From Rhytidiadelphus loreus (lineage: Eukaryota > Streptophyta > Bryopsida > Hypnales > Hylocomiaceae), in contig OX344763.1 in the NCBI GenBank assembly GCA_947034895.1, positions 38,749,025 to 38,813,024 of the forward strand: 64,000 nucleotides of DNA. Direction: 5' to 3'. The notes beneath the pieces were generated by a model. That model was not told the origin of the DNA, did no database searches, and was given only the letters and a program-made list of their open reading frames with translations. Every line of letters starts with the position of its first letter. Positions within the stretch are counted from its first letter, which is position 1. Below are positions 35,345 to 47,670 of this stretch, piece by piece. The translations under genes and the position numbers were made by a program.

Positions 35345-36883
35345 ATCATACTTTCAATTAACACTTTTTATATACTAAAATCTAAAAAATATGCAATATT
35401 CAATTTTATACTATATTTAAAATTTGTTTTCAATATATCTACATGAAAAACCTTTGTTACATGTACATTTATTCTTAATCATTTGAGTGCAAGCATGGTA
35501 ATGTGTTTGTTTTCATGTCACTTTCTAAAGTACTATTAAGAAACCAAAAGACACTCATTCTTGAGGCATCTTTGAGTTATTTATTTGTCTTAGATTTAAA
35601 GAAGCATAGAATGGTCTTGTGGAGTTGCAATTCTAATTTTTCAGTCACATACAACAAACTTGACCCCAAATGGGTGTTTAGTGAAGTAGGATGCCTTTTA
35701 GAATTATTGATGAGCATTGAATTTTTTTTCTCAAAATCAAGAACATTTGAATTTCATCTTCAATGCTTATCTTCCCCCATTTCATTTGTAGATGTAGAAG
35801 TCTTTCAAAAAATCAATTTGAAACACTTGAAGATCATGCTATTCAAATATAAAATTTGTAAGGAAAAGTAGAAAACAACACATTTTCTTCAAAACCAAAC
35901 CACATAACATGTATCACATTTATCTTTAGAGAACCAAAAAAATATTTTTTTGAATATCTTATACATAGATTCATTATTGAGCTACTTTGTCGATTTTTGC
36001 TACTTCTAAAGCTATTCAAAGTATTGTGAGTACCATCCTCAAAAAATGACTTTTTCTTGTATGCAATCATTTTAAATAATAAATAGAGTTGAAAAGAATA
36101 AGTTTTGGAAAAAGAAATAAATACAATAATGTAAAGGAAGATCTTTTAGGCAAAAATGGCTCTAAAAGCATAATGCAATCTACTTTTTTTGAGCAATTAA
36201 CCACACTTACACCCATTTGTAATGACCACCGGTACATAGACTCAATTGAAATTGAATTGAGCTTCATTGTTGAATAATTAATGTTCTTTTGATTCCCAAA
36301 TGTTATGTGTCAAAAAGTCTTACACTAATCAAGATTCAGGCTCTTAGTCAACAAGTTTTTTTTGTAGTGCTATATACATGTAAAAACCAAAGTTCAAGAG
36401 ATGTGCAATGGTGAACATAGGAAATTAAGAAACTTAGGGACCAAACAACTAAGGTAGGGAATCCAATACCCCTGCAAAGTATAACTTGCATATACTAGAT
36501 CTAGAGCTCTCCTAGATCTTGGTAAGACGTTGGAAAATATGCCAAAGTATAGCAGGGGTTTGACTTTCCCTCATAAAATTTCTCCCTCTTTTTCCCAGGC
36601 TGGCTTTGATGTTTTCCGTGAGTCAACCTTGTGATCAACCTGAGGATGAAAAGGCTGAAGTAGATACAGTATTTCATAAAATATCTACAACTATTTGGCT
36701 GAGCTTCATGAGAGCTACTACAATACGGATTCTGATAGCCAAGTCTTTCCTTGAACTTCTACCTCAAAGAACATTGAGAAATCTGAAATGAACGTTTCAA
36801 CGAATTTTAAATTTCAAACAGAAGACTAAGATCCAAGTTATGTGCCCGCACAAAAGAAATTGGACCTCCATGTAAGGATCTGT
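35345..36883. other. Spacer between F-box gene and CCDA
   Basis: Frames at 35515-35871 and around 36609-36791 have no recognisable motif. The last few hundred bases may hold the CCDA 3' UTR (minus strand). A TTTTTTTTGTAGTG run at 36356-36369 resembles the right end of a CACTA-type element, but no left partner was found. Confidence 0.45.
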
Positions 36884-39800
36884 CTACATCATCATAGTCA
36901 TAGAAGACTCCGGGAACGAGCGAGTCAGAAAAGAGTACAATCCTCCTCCTAGCAACAGCGCTCCGCTGTACCCACCACACCATTGTTTGTATAAATCCAT
37001 TAGAAGTTCGAAAATTCACGATGAACCATGAATGGACTTATATCTGGGTAGCAATAAGCTTAGTACAACAGAACATGTAGTAGAACAGTTGGAGCAAATT
37101 GGACTACATCAATTAAAGAACAAGACAGTTGACCACTGATACCAAAGGATTAAGAATATAGACGAGCACCTGGTCGGATTAATCCATGCAGAATATTTGC
37201 GCATGGACATGAGTTGCTGCATTCACACCAGACAAAGTCAAGCACCGCATAAGCAGAGAGCCATTACTGCACAAAAGGTCTTGAAAATATTGAGCACGAT
37301 GACATAACACTAAAATCTGATACATCGTAAAGCATCCACCTTTACTTTGACAATCTGTGTTTCTGGACTGCGTAATGTGAGAGTAGAGCTTCATTATGAA
37401 AAATAACATGCCAAGCAGCGGGAATGGCAAGGGGTGCATTTCCATATAAGACTTGCACTTCCAAGTAATCAGACATAAACTTAATGATAGGATCGTATTC
37501 AATGATGCTTGATCGAGGGTTTAAAAAGAAGGACAGCACAACGATCGAGGGCTGAAGGAGGATAAGCTTATGAGATGCCCATTGATCAAGGTCGTTTTCG
37601 TGATCACTACCGATTCATGTATCAAATTATCAGTGCAAGTTTGGCTTGAATTGGCATACCACCCAAAGAAAATGCTTACATTCTGTCAAAACAAGATCTG
37701 CATTTAAGAAGAAGCACAACGGACTCTCGGAGTGACAGGACCTCTAGCTCCTAGGCATATCATTCCAAGTTTGTCTCTTCATGGCAATTTAAAATCACGG
37801 GATCGAGTTTTGTGTCTACCTGGAGAGCGCCAGCAAACGATGCTGCCACCAGCAAAGGCGCTACGTAGCCAGTTGTGTAAGCCAGGAGTAGGCTACCTCC
37901 GACCAAGGGATCCTGTTACATATATGAACTGCTTAGCTGCAGCACTCACCATTCACGGCAAAGCAGAACAGTTTGGAAAACACCCTGTGTAAGGCAATGT
38001 AACAGTCACTGAACGATATTGAAGGGGTCCTTCATCAAGGATACAGAAAAGAGAAGCGGCCTATCGAACCTATGCAACTCCTCCAAATGAAAAAGAGTCA
38101 GACCTGAGACGAGGCCACGTAGGCTAACAGGGAGGCAAGGACAGGTGTGCTGCAAGGAGACGCTGCCAACGCAAAAGTAAGACCTGCCAAGTATGCTTGA
38201 GCACCTGACGACAATAGTTACATTAGAATTTTGAAACAAAAATTACTCCAAAAAAACATCACTAAATTGACGAGATATCAGTTCAAGTTCAAGTTATCAA
38301 CAGCAGTTCATATTGGTCTGGTAACAAGCCTATGGGAAGTTTAGCCCCCAAAGTCCCAAGACTTTTTTTCCGTCAAAAACTGCTCAAAACTGTCATTTCT
38401 AGTGCAAAGAGCAAAAAAGATTCAAATGGTATTTTTTAGCATATCTAACAGTAGGATATTGCAGTAGAGTAGTATGAGAATGTGAGAAAAAAAATTCAGA
38501 CACTTTGATTGCATAGATTGCAAGATAAATGTGTTCAAAGTGAAGAAATCATATTTTTTGACACCATGGCAAACTAGTTTATGAGACTTTGAATCTTCTT
38601 AACTTAAAAATTTTGGACTGTAGATTTTGAATTTAAAGTTTTTTATCATGAAGAATTCAGTTGAGAATATAGGAAAAATGAAAGTTAAAAAAAATAACAT
38701 GATTTTCATTCTTTAAGAAATTGGTAAGTAAAAAAAAGGTACATGATAGACAGAAAAACTAAATCATTAATAGCTCTAATTAAGATGGAATTTTAAACAC
38801 ACGAATCCTAGTGGTGAGATTGTTCTAACAATCAAGTTAACCCTTTAGAACTTTTTGTTTTGAAAAAATGTGAAAATTGAGCTCAAAAACAAATCCTATA
38901 CAAAAGGATGTTTTAACTGCCCACAAAACAAGCAATGAATCAAAGCTTTCGACCTAGACAAACAATCTATGAGAAAAATATATATATATATATATATTTT
39001 TTATTTCAAGTTTTTGTGGATTTTTTGGGACGCCGAGTTCAGTTCTAGGCTTATTGTTGTCAAACTCTTGGAGTCACCCCAGAGAAAACAAAATATTGAA
39101 AACAAAAACCCTGATTATCAACATCACAGCAATACATTAGAATTGGTTTAGAAGAAGATAACACGCACTTGGAGGAAGGGAAGCTGCAGCTTTCCGTGCG
39201 TCAAAGTTTCCAAAAAAGGACGGAAATTGAAGTTCAATGATCTGTCAAAACACACATCGGCTCCATTCAGCTCAAGGGTCAACCAAAAAGGAGAGTATAG
39301 AAAATGAGATACCTCTTTGATAGCCTTCGACCTTCTACCAGCTGTGGCTTTCAAGATATCCATTCTCAGACAGCAACCTCAGCGAACAAGAAGATACAAC
39401 ATAAGTACACTACGGCAACAGAAGCAAGTTAAAGAATCTCACCTCCAGAAGATTCAAGCCCATAATCATTGCTACTACCGAAACAGCAATTGGAATCCCT
39501 TGTCCTATTTGACCATAAGCCTTTCCTGCTAAGGATGCTCCGATACCCAGAACTGCAAGTGTGGTTGCCAGCCCTAAGGAGAATGCCAATGAATCGACAA
39601 ACAGCTGCATACATACCCGAATATATGTGAGCTTTTGAGTAGAGCACTAAATGCATACAAAGAACTACGAAGCCACTAACAGAACCCATGATGGTTCATA
39701 TGCCATTAGAAGAAATTCCTTCGTCAATTGACCCCCAAGACTCATAATTCCCTGCATTCACTATTGTACAACCCGTTGGAAAACTTTAACTTTGCATGTT

Positions 39801-42453
39801 GCCAAACTCTGAATCTTAATAAGTGTATGATTTCTTGACACATAGATGGTCAACTTCTTGGGGACTGAATAGAACTCGGGATAGAATTCAGGGACCACAG
39901 TTATTCTTTCGTGCACAAAAACATCAATCAGAGAAGACGCTGTTGTTTATTTGAACCTCATACATGTAATAAATCGAAACGGTCAAACATGGTTTCCTTG
40001 ATAACCACAATGTCATCCACTGATTGTGATTAGGGTGTGAAGTTTAATAGTCACCTGCGTGCGATTTTTTCCTCCCCCAGACGCCCCTACATTTCCAACC
40101 ACGAGCTAATGTAAGATGCTGCTTCTCTATCACAACCCGCAAATTTAATAATAGCCAGATCCACAACTCGTTCGCAAGCCATCAGTTGCTTACTAGAAGA
40201 CCTTACCATCAGCATATGTCAATCCCTAGAAGTACCATATTAAATGGAGGAAGAGACAGACGACTGGATATCGGACTCTACCAGTTCAAGACTGAACATA
40301 ATGCAATAAAAGGTTCACAACAATTTGGAACAGTTTATCACGATCTAACGTGGAGTGCAATCTAGCACGGCCATGAATGTTCGACAGTGAAGGGAAAGTC
40401 ATACCAATGTAGCCAAGCGTGAGAGGCAGAACACTCAACGTACACGGTGAGAGGCTAGTTACGAGTCCTGCACCAAATATAATTGCCACACTGACAACCA
40501 CCCCAGACATCTTCAATGTTATCCCAAAACCTCATGCAATCATACATGGAAGCCACATGAAATTCATCTTCAGTTGCAAGTCAGGAAGTAGCAAGTCAGA
40601 ATTCATTCGAAGTTTGCTCATGTACAGTCGAATGCCATAAGGTCTTTGAACTCTAACAAACGTTCTTAAAAAAAAGGCCATTTATATCAATTAGAAGCTC
40701 ATTTTTAGTGTTAATGTACAATTCTTCAGATGTCAACACTACCATTCAAAATTGAAATTTTAGTATGAAATTTAAAGTCAAACTTACAAAAGATCTTACA
40801 AATATGCAAATTTTGCATAATACATCAATCATTTTATCCAAGGATGCTTAAAATTGTCATCTTCAAGATGCTATATTAGTATTCTCAGCTCAGTGGTAGA
40901 AATTTCTTAGTAGGTAAGCAATGTAGCAAACATTATCACTGGCTTAAACCACCATGATCAAATATTCTACTAAGAAACGAAATATTGGGCCAGTTCCAGG
41001 ATTTTGAAGGCTATTGAGTAAGGTTAATAATAGGGAACAAACCTGGCTGGTGATAAGGAGCCTTGCAGTTGACCTTGAACCAGAGAGTTAGCATTCTGGC
41101 CTGCTGAGTATAGAGTGTTACCCAGCCAATCTGCTGAACTACCATCTGCTACCAAGGCTAACAATTGCGGCCATTCCTTCCCATGCTCCATTGCAGTCTG
41201 CGCTTCACCATCACTATAACTTGTCAAGCAAAATAACTACCGCAATGGTATCTCATGCGATTAGCAAGAGAAACAACTGCACTTAAGGCAGGGACCCATT
41301 TGTATGAGGTCCCTTTCCCATGCATCGAAAATTCACCAATTTTACAATGCAATTGTCATCCAAACATGTGACTTGTAAGTAATGAGATCAAGTTCTAGGA
41401 CCTATCACAGGCAAAGATGCTACCTTAGACGCAATACATCAAAGACGCAATACTTAGGGTTCAAGGTTAATCTAGTCTCGTGATCGGACCTTACTACCTT
41501 GTTAAGGTAGATTACCACTCCAGTGGCTTTCAGCTGTTTGATTGGCTTCTATTAATAGGAAGGGTATTTTCTGTGTGTGTCTTGTCCCCATCTCTGAGGA
41601 TCTCTAAGGCGAAAAATATGTTTTATTTGAATATTGTATGGATAAGTTGTGAATTGTTGAAGTTCGAAGTAATCCAAATTCATGATGCTATATATAACTC
41701 GGCCGAGGTGTTGTTAAAAAGTTTAAAATCCTATTCTCAATGCAGTACTCTCATTATATCCTCCTCCTCCTCATTGGCCTGAATAGAAGATGTCAAGGCT
41801 GTGACAATCACTAGTGCCGGTCGTACTAGTTGTTTGCCTTCATTATCAAATTTGAACCCTGCCAGTATAATTGCAGTATGTGTCCAAGCTCGTAGAAAGC
41901 AACAACAGAACGATTGGGGATGTCTAGTGACAACAATTTCACCACAAAAATCATTGGTTCGCTTTGAATCGTTAACCCTAATTACCAAATTTGAAACCTG
42001 CCAGTGCACTCGGACACATCCTTCCAAGCTAAACCACCACACAACGCAATAACACAACGATTGCCGAGTCTGCGCATGCCTACCGACCAACAATTTCACC
42101 ACCGAAACTTGAAATGCCCCAAACAATCACGATTTCACCACCGAATATTGACAAGCCGGAACCAATCGCAAGAAAATGGCAGAATGTGCAAGAAAACGGT
42201 CTCAATGTGCACGAAGAAGAAGACGACGAAGACGACGAAGACGACGAAGACGACGACTCACCCCATCGACGAGAGGAATCAAGTTCTCAAGCACAGCAAC
42301 AGGAGTCCTCAACGAAACCATCCTCGTCGGCCGCAGCCTGAACTTCCAGGAATTGCCACAGCCATTCGTGAACGAGTTCTTGGACGCCAATTGCGACGTG
42401 GTCGTCGCTCCAAATTGGACTCGTAAACCGCAGCTCCCCAAACACTGCGCCAT
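36884..42453 (-). CDS. CCDA: Chloroplast cytochrome c biogenesis protein CcdA
   Basis: CcdA is a polytopic thylakoid membrane protein that relays reducing power from stromal thioredoxin to the lumen (via HCF164) for apocytochrome c/f haem attachment. Ten GT-AG exons on the minus strand: 42453-42262, 41197-41043, 40490-40405, 40086-40055, 39604-39443, 39241-39169, 38204-38104, 37912-37820, 37216-37170, 36965-36884; phases agree and total 340 residues (Arabidopsis about 354). Exon 1 is a Ser/Thr/Arg-rich transit peptide ([20 protein letters not shown]..). Exon 3 has [18 protein letters not shown] with redox Cys132; exon 7 has [14 protein letters not shown] with Cys251, the partner cysteine. Exon 6 carries [14 protein letters not shown] and exon 9 [13 protein letters not shown]. 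The 32-nt exon 4 encodes [10 protein letters not shown]. Exon 2 onward is secure; exon 1 is inferred from frame, donor and transit character. Confidence 0.92.
38339..39050. mobile_element. TTAA-family element D, truncated, in CCDA intron 6
   Basis: The left end TTTAGCCCCCAAAGTCCCAAG is followed by family sequence (CAAAACTGTCATTTCTAGTG, GAGAATGTGAG, GATTGCAAGAT) closest to copy E. The right end is not recognisable and an (AT)n tract lies near 38980. It occupies most of the 964-bp intron 38205-39168. Confidence 0.6.
41847..42112. repeat. Tandem duplication (~140-158 bp) in CCDA intron 1
   Basis: CAAATTTGAACCCTGCCAGT (41847) recurs as CAAATTTGAAACCTGCCAGT (41986), and CAACAATTTCACCAC recurs after each. 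Intervening blocks (GTGTCCAAGCT, ACAACGATTG.CGA.TCT) are shared. It creates a minus-strand frame of 129 codons with an internal repeat, which is not a known protein. Confidence 0.7.
42212..42257. repeat. (GAC/GAA)n microsatellite at the CCDA intron 1 donor
   Basis: A run of GACGACGAA units directly abuts the intron 1 donor (GG|GTGAGT at 42262/42261 on the minus strand). If intron 1 were retained, the minus frame would read on into Arg-Arg-Leu repeats. Confidence 0.85.
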
Positions 42454-42670
42454 GAATACAAATTCCTTGCCAAATTTTGCTGCGAAATTTCACATCCAGT
42501 TGATCAGTTCGCACAATCAATCGACAGTTGAGTGTGTGTAGACTGTAGAGGCTTTCGTAGACCCCGTGGTGGCGTGATGCTCTCGATTGCTGAAGCTGAG
42601 AGAGAAAAGGTGAAAAGGAAAAGGGAAAGTAAAAAGTAGGGGGGTTGTCCCATAAGGTTTGTGGCTGTAC

Positions 42671-42970
42671 GGTAGTCTGCTCCTAAAAAGGACTATTTAA
42701 GAGCTGATTGTCTTTTCGGGGAAGCAAAACTCCTTAAAATAATTTTCATTAAATTTTCACAGGAAGAGAAATGGAATTAGCATCTAACCCAAGTCGTTTC
42801 CTATTTTTTGGACCTTCATGGAATTAGTTATGATTTTTTGAATTTGAAACGCAGGGAAACTAAAAGCAACCATCTCCTGAAATGTACACTTACAGTACAT
42901 TGAAGAAAGCAAAATGTACCCCTACATCATGATCACTTTTAGAGCATGGGCACTTTTAGAGCAGACTACC
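42671..42970. mobile_element. 300-bp MITE with GGTAGTCTGCTC ends, upstream of CCDA
   Basis: GGTAGTCTGCTCCTAAAAA at the left is mirrored by CTTTTAGAGCAGACTACC at the right. It starts 217 bp before the CCDA start codon, within the likely promoter or 5' leader. A further GGTAGTCTGCTATAAAAGCG sequence at 43335 and GGTAGTCT at 43434 suggest a second, scrambled relative nearby. No target duplication is certain. Confidence 0.65.
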
Positions 42971-45900
42971 TTACATGTCTTTGAATACACCCGAAGACTC
43001 GGCAACAAAGTAAAAATATACTATATTAAAGTCCAACGTGGAAATTGCTCTACATGAAAAGAAGTTACTGAATTCTTGAAATGAAACTTTATGTACCATA
43101 AATGAAGCTTTTTGTGTGTTAGAGGTGCACAGTTTTTGTTTTGTGGCATTTGAACATATAGTTTGAAAGATATTGAATTTCGAAGTTTTTATGAATTAAA
43201 TTCTTTTTTTTAATTAAAATTTTATTATAATGATGTGGTGATGGCATAGGACACACTAGTAATTTCGAATTATAAACTAGATTGCAGAGATTGGAATTGA
43301 GGTTTCATCTCAAACTTAGAAGAATAAAGAATAAGGTAGTCTGCTATAAAAGCGACCATATTCTAAATGCAACCCCATTCTAGGAAAGGGTGACATGTTG
43401 ATTGAAATATCTACTACAGTTAATGATGAGTTAGGTAGTCTTAAATGGTCGCTTTAAAAGCAAATTAACTTAGTTAGTGATGATTTTATAAATAAAAAAG
43501 GGATCATGGAAATGCAAAAGCTCATGCAAAAGCATGGTTTGAATGCCTTGATTTTGTAAGAAAAATGCATTGAAAAAGTATAAAATATATTAGTTGTAAT
43601 ACTTGTAAGAAATGTTGCACTAGAAAATATTGTATTGTAGATACTATGTTGAAATGTTGCATTAGAAAATAAAGCATCGCGTGTTAAGTAGGAAAAGAAT
43701 ATTTATAGTTTTTTGAATAACCTCTAACATAGCATACAAGTAAAAATTATAAAGCAATATTGATGTATCTTTTATGTAAAAATAATACAATTTATAATAT
43801 GACAAGAAACATGTAGATAATGTACATCAAGAAATCACCTCTTCTACCAAGTTGAAGTTTGATGACTACATTGAATTTCTTGAATGTGACTTGTTGGCAT
43901 GCTAATAGAATTTATAGTATGGAATATATTTTGGCAAAATACACTACATCTATGGATTTACCATTTTTTTTTGTAGGAAAGTCAAAAATATTACTAGGAA
44001 AGAATATCCAACACTATTCATTGAAATTAAAACAAGTCAATCACCCCAAATAAATTGGATTGAAAAATGGTATTAGCTAAACTGCTCTAGCTCATACTCA
44101 CTTCATATAACAATGATTCAATTGATTTGAAGGTAACCTTTCAATAATACCTTTTCTCTAACATTATGTCTACTTGATTCTTTTAAATCAAATTTTATAT
44201 TGAATATGGTGTTATTATAGGTTATTTGCAAGCCTATTGTTGTGAAGAGAAGCACATAGTTTGAAGCAAAGGTTTACATTCTTACAAAGGAAGAGGGAAG
44301 CCGACACATTCCTTTCTTTTCCAACTAAGTTATAGACCCTAGTTCTAATTGTGTATTGCTAATGTAATAAAAAAAGGTGAAACTTCTAGAGCACATCAAA
44401 ATGATAATGCTTGGAGAAAATTGACTATGTCATTATTTTGAGCTAAGCTAACATTCCTTGTCTTCTTGAACATGATAAGTTCTCCTTTATTGATTTATAT
44501 TTTATTAGCTCTCTTTTTTAGAATTGCTTAAAACACTAATCAACTAGCTTGCTTTAGGTATATTTTGAAATAGCATTTTGTTCCTATTTTCTAATGTTTG
44601 TTTCTTAATTCATGACAATATTGACTCTTTAAGAAGGAAGGAGGACAATAGGTGTTGGCGTTATTTCTAAATTGTTAGCCTAGAAAGATATATACTCTTG
44701 AGAAAATACAAATAGTGCACTTCTGTCCAATAGATTATATTAGCAATGGTGTAGTTTTATCAAAAATGCAATATCACTTAAGTAATTCATTGTTGGATTA
44801 CCAAACATAATTCCATCAAGAATACAACACTCAATTTCATTCCTCATTCAACAAGTGAACTATTATTCCTAGTCAATAAACTTGTGTTCCAAAGTAGATG
44901 AAGAAAAAATAGAGCTATTAACTATTATACTACAACAATAGTTGTCTATTGTTTTGATAACTTCAATTTTGGATTGAAGAACTCAAATTAGTCTAGATAA
45001 GGTGCCAAGAGTTAGACCAAATTTAATAGACAAATGTCCAAAACTTGAATTAGTGACTCTTAAACTCACCAAGTATAAAAAAATAATTGGAATCATCTCC
45101 AACATACAATATTGTAAAAATATAATGGCTCAAATTCTAGAGATGCAATTTTACTTTGAATCAAGGTGATTCCATAAAACAATTGCATGTATTGTTTTTT
45201 GGGTCACATGTTGTGCACCCTTCATATATTCTACCATAATTTTGAATCTCCTTTTATTTTTAAACAATCAGTTTGAAATACAAGTATGACTCCCTTATCA
45301 TGGATGTGTGTACTTGTAAACAAACGAGGAGGATTTGACAAAATGGAGATTGGAAAAGTCACATGGTTGTCAAGAAAAATTAGGTCAACACCATGACTAA
45401 TGGTCACACTACCCTTAAAGGAGTGTAGGCGATCCATGTTGTGTTGCATAGGAAACAACAACCAATTGAAAATCAAGCAAAGTTAATTAAATACATCATT
45501 AAGAAAAAAGTATATCATTGATATGGGGAAAAAAGGTAGTGAACATCACAAAGACAAGTTAGGAACCTATCAACTTACAATTTGCATAGGAACTTACAAT
45601 TTGCATAGGGTGGAAAGATAATATTAAAGAGAGGGTGATGGTTTATGATTACTTTGGCCAAAAGTACTTGAATGTCTTTTCAATCCTCCTAAAAACAATC
45701 ATGTTCAAAATAGAATGCGTCCATTGTAACAAATGAACCATGATAAATGAACTCGTGTAGTGTAGCATTTTGCAAGGTACATTGCAATGATGTGGACCGT
45801 CTACTAATTGAAGTAGGCATCTTTGTATATTAACCCTAGACCGCCCAAGAGGACAAAAAGTGTCCTCACATAGTTTTAAGTTAAATTCAAAGTACTGTAA

Positions 45901-47202
45901 CTTTTGCATCCAATGTCCAAATTCAATAAAACTTGTTGGGAAAGTTGCGCCTTTTCTTCTAGTTTGTGTGTTAAAATTTTCAGATCAATCCAAAAGGTAA
46001 CGATTTTCTGGAAGCCAATCAAAGTTCACAGGCTCAATTTGATTCACCAATGTGCACTTCATGGCTTCAGGATGTGTAGAATGTTGGAGGTTCTTGTTGG
46101 TTGTTGGTTAACAATTGGGGTTAGGGTGGGTTAGAGTTAGTTGGTAGCTAGCCTCTTAGGATTGATCCCTTGTTTCACTTTTGTTTTTTTGGTGGGTTTA
46201 AGGTGTCAGATGCACTTGGTTTCTAAATTGTATGTTTTGTTGGTGATTTATTATTGAAGAAAGCATTGATGTGAGGATTTAGAGCTTTATTAGGGTATAT
46301 TTGTTTATTGTTTTTAGATTTTTCTATTTGACCCTTACATAGTGACTAATTTTGTACATTTGAGCATGATGGTACAATTACTTTGCCAAAATCTAGTTGA
46401 AATATAGAAATATCTATTCTACAAAAGTTGGGCATTATCACCCAAACATTTAAAATTTGAAACTTTTTTGGAGATGCTCATTGAAGGAAAGACAAGTGTA
46501 TGGATGTTTCCTACATATCTATGCAATCAAATTTAAAAATTCATCACCAATGTTTTTTAATCAATTATCATGTGAAACCATGAATATTAAATGAAACAAT
46601 TCACCAGAAATGGAATTTTGATTTTCTGAAACTGAAATTTGGTATGCTAGATTGGGATTGTATAATAATTGAATGTTAATTACACAAGACAAAAAATGTA
46701 AATTTATTTAGTTTATGTTATGTAAATATTTTGAATGGTACAATAGGTAGTTTGTAAGATTTATTGTTAGAACCAATTGTACAATCTTGCATAAACCCAA
46801 TTTCTTGAACATTGAGACAAAAAATGAGAGATAAAGAAATTTGTACAAAGAATGTCATGGATCTTAATACCTAATCCTCTACTTTTTGGGTTACTAAAGA
46901 GACTCCAAATTGAACTCTCTTTTCAAATAAAAATTGAATCATATTTAGCATAATTTGTGTCACTTATCATTTCTACATTGATTGAGACATATTTGAGTCC
47001 AACATGAAAATTATTAGATGCGTAGAAATTTAAAAAGATGAAATAGAGAGCCACTATCAATAGTGATGCAAATTACTCAATCAACTAAGTCTTGTTTATT
47101 ATGATTGTAAAGAGCACAGGGTGCACTATAAAGGAAGTTCATGGGTGAAGAGCGCCCAAACCCTAAAAATCCATTTCTACTTTTCCTAATTACTTTCTAT
47201 AA
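42971..47202. other. AT-rich spacer, no gene recognised
   Basis: Short random frames only. A direct 19-bp doubling (AACTTACAATTTGCATAGG) occurs near 45569-45608. No defined transposon was resolved, although the GGTAGTCT sequences at 43.3-43.4 kb suggest MITE debris. Confidence 0.45.
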
Positions 47203-47670
47203 ACTATAATTTCAACCTACAATTTTGAGATTTGTTTAATAATGTCTATAGGTTTCTATTGCCAAAATTTTCAATCCTAAATAACATGTGATATATTCTC
47301 TATAAAGGATTGAAAAATGAACTAATATGGCATGTTTTTTTAACTAAAATATTTATAGAGATCACATGAAGATGACTATTATATCAATATTTAGCCAAAA
47401 AATAAACTTTCAATAGACAACTATTTTGTAGAATTTTTTTTTCATTTTTCAATTTTTTTTTCTTATATAATATAGAGGTGTAAAAGTTATTACAGTGTAT
47501 CTTTTTTCTTCAAAAATTTGTAACTAATAATTATTAACATAAAAAAATACCAATAATTCAGAGTATAAACTTTCAAAGTAGAAAAATCAATTAATATATA
47601 TTTTTTAGAAATAAAATAAAATATTAGGATATAATATAGGAGGGTCAAAATTTGGTTGTTCCTCACTCAT
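47203..47670 (+). repeat. Interspersed ~480-bp repeat H, copy 2
   Basis: Collinear, same-orientation relative of 20056-20536 (TAAACTATAATTTCAACCTA, TTTCTATTGCCAAAAT, TTCTTATATAATATAGAGGTG, CAGTGTATCTTTTTTC). Confidence 0.7.

Noticed and set aside
35503..35871. 122-codon plus-strand frame after the F-box gene
   Set aside because: It depends on a non-ATG start, shows no motif and is compositionally like the spacer.
36356..36372. Possible right end of another CACTA element (TTTTGTAGTG)
   Set aside because: No matching left terminus or target duplication was found upstream.
36606..36791. 61-codon plus-strand frame near the CCDA 3' end
   Set aside because: Its start is not ATG at the stated edge, it shows no homology I recognise, and it probably lies in antisense UTR.
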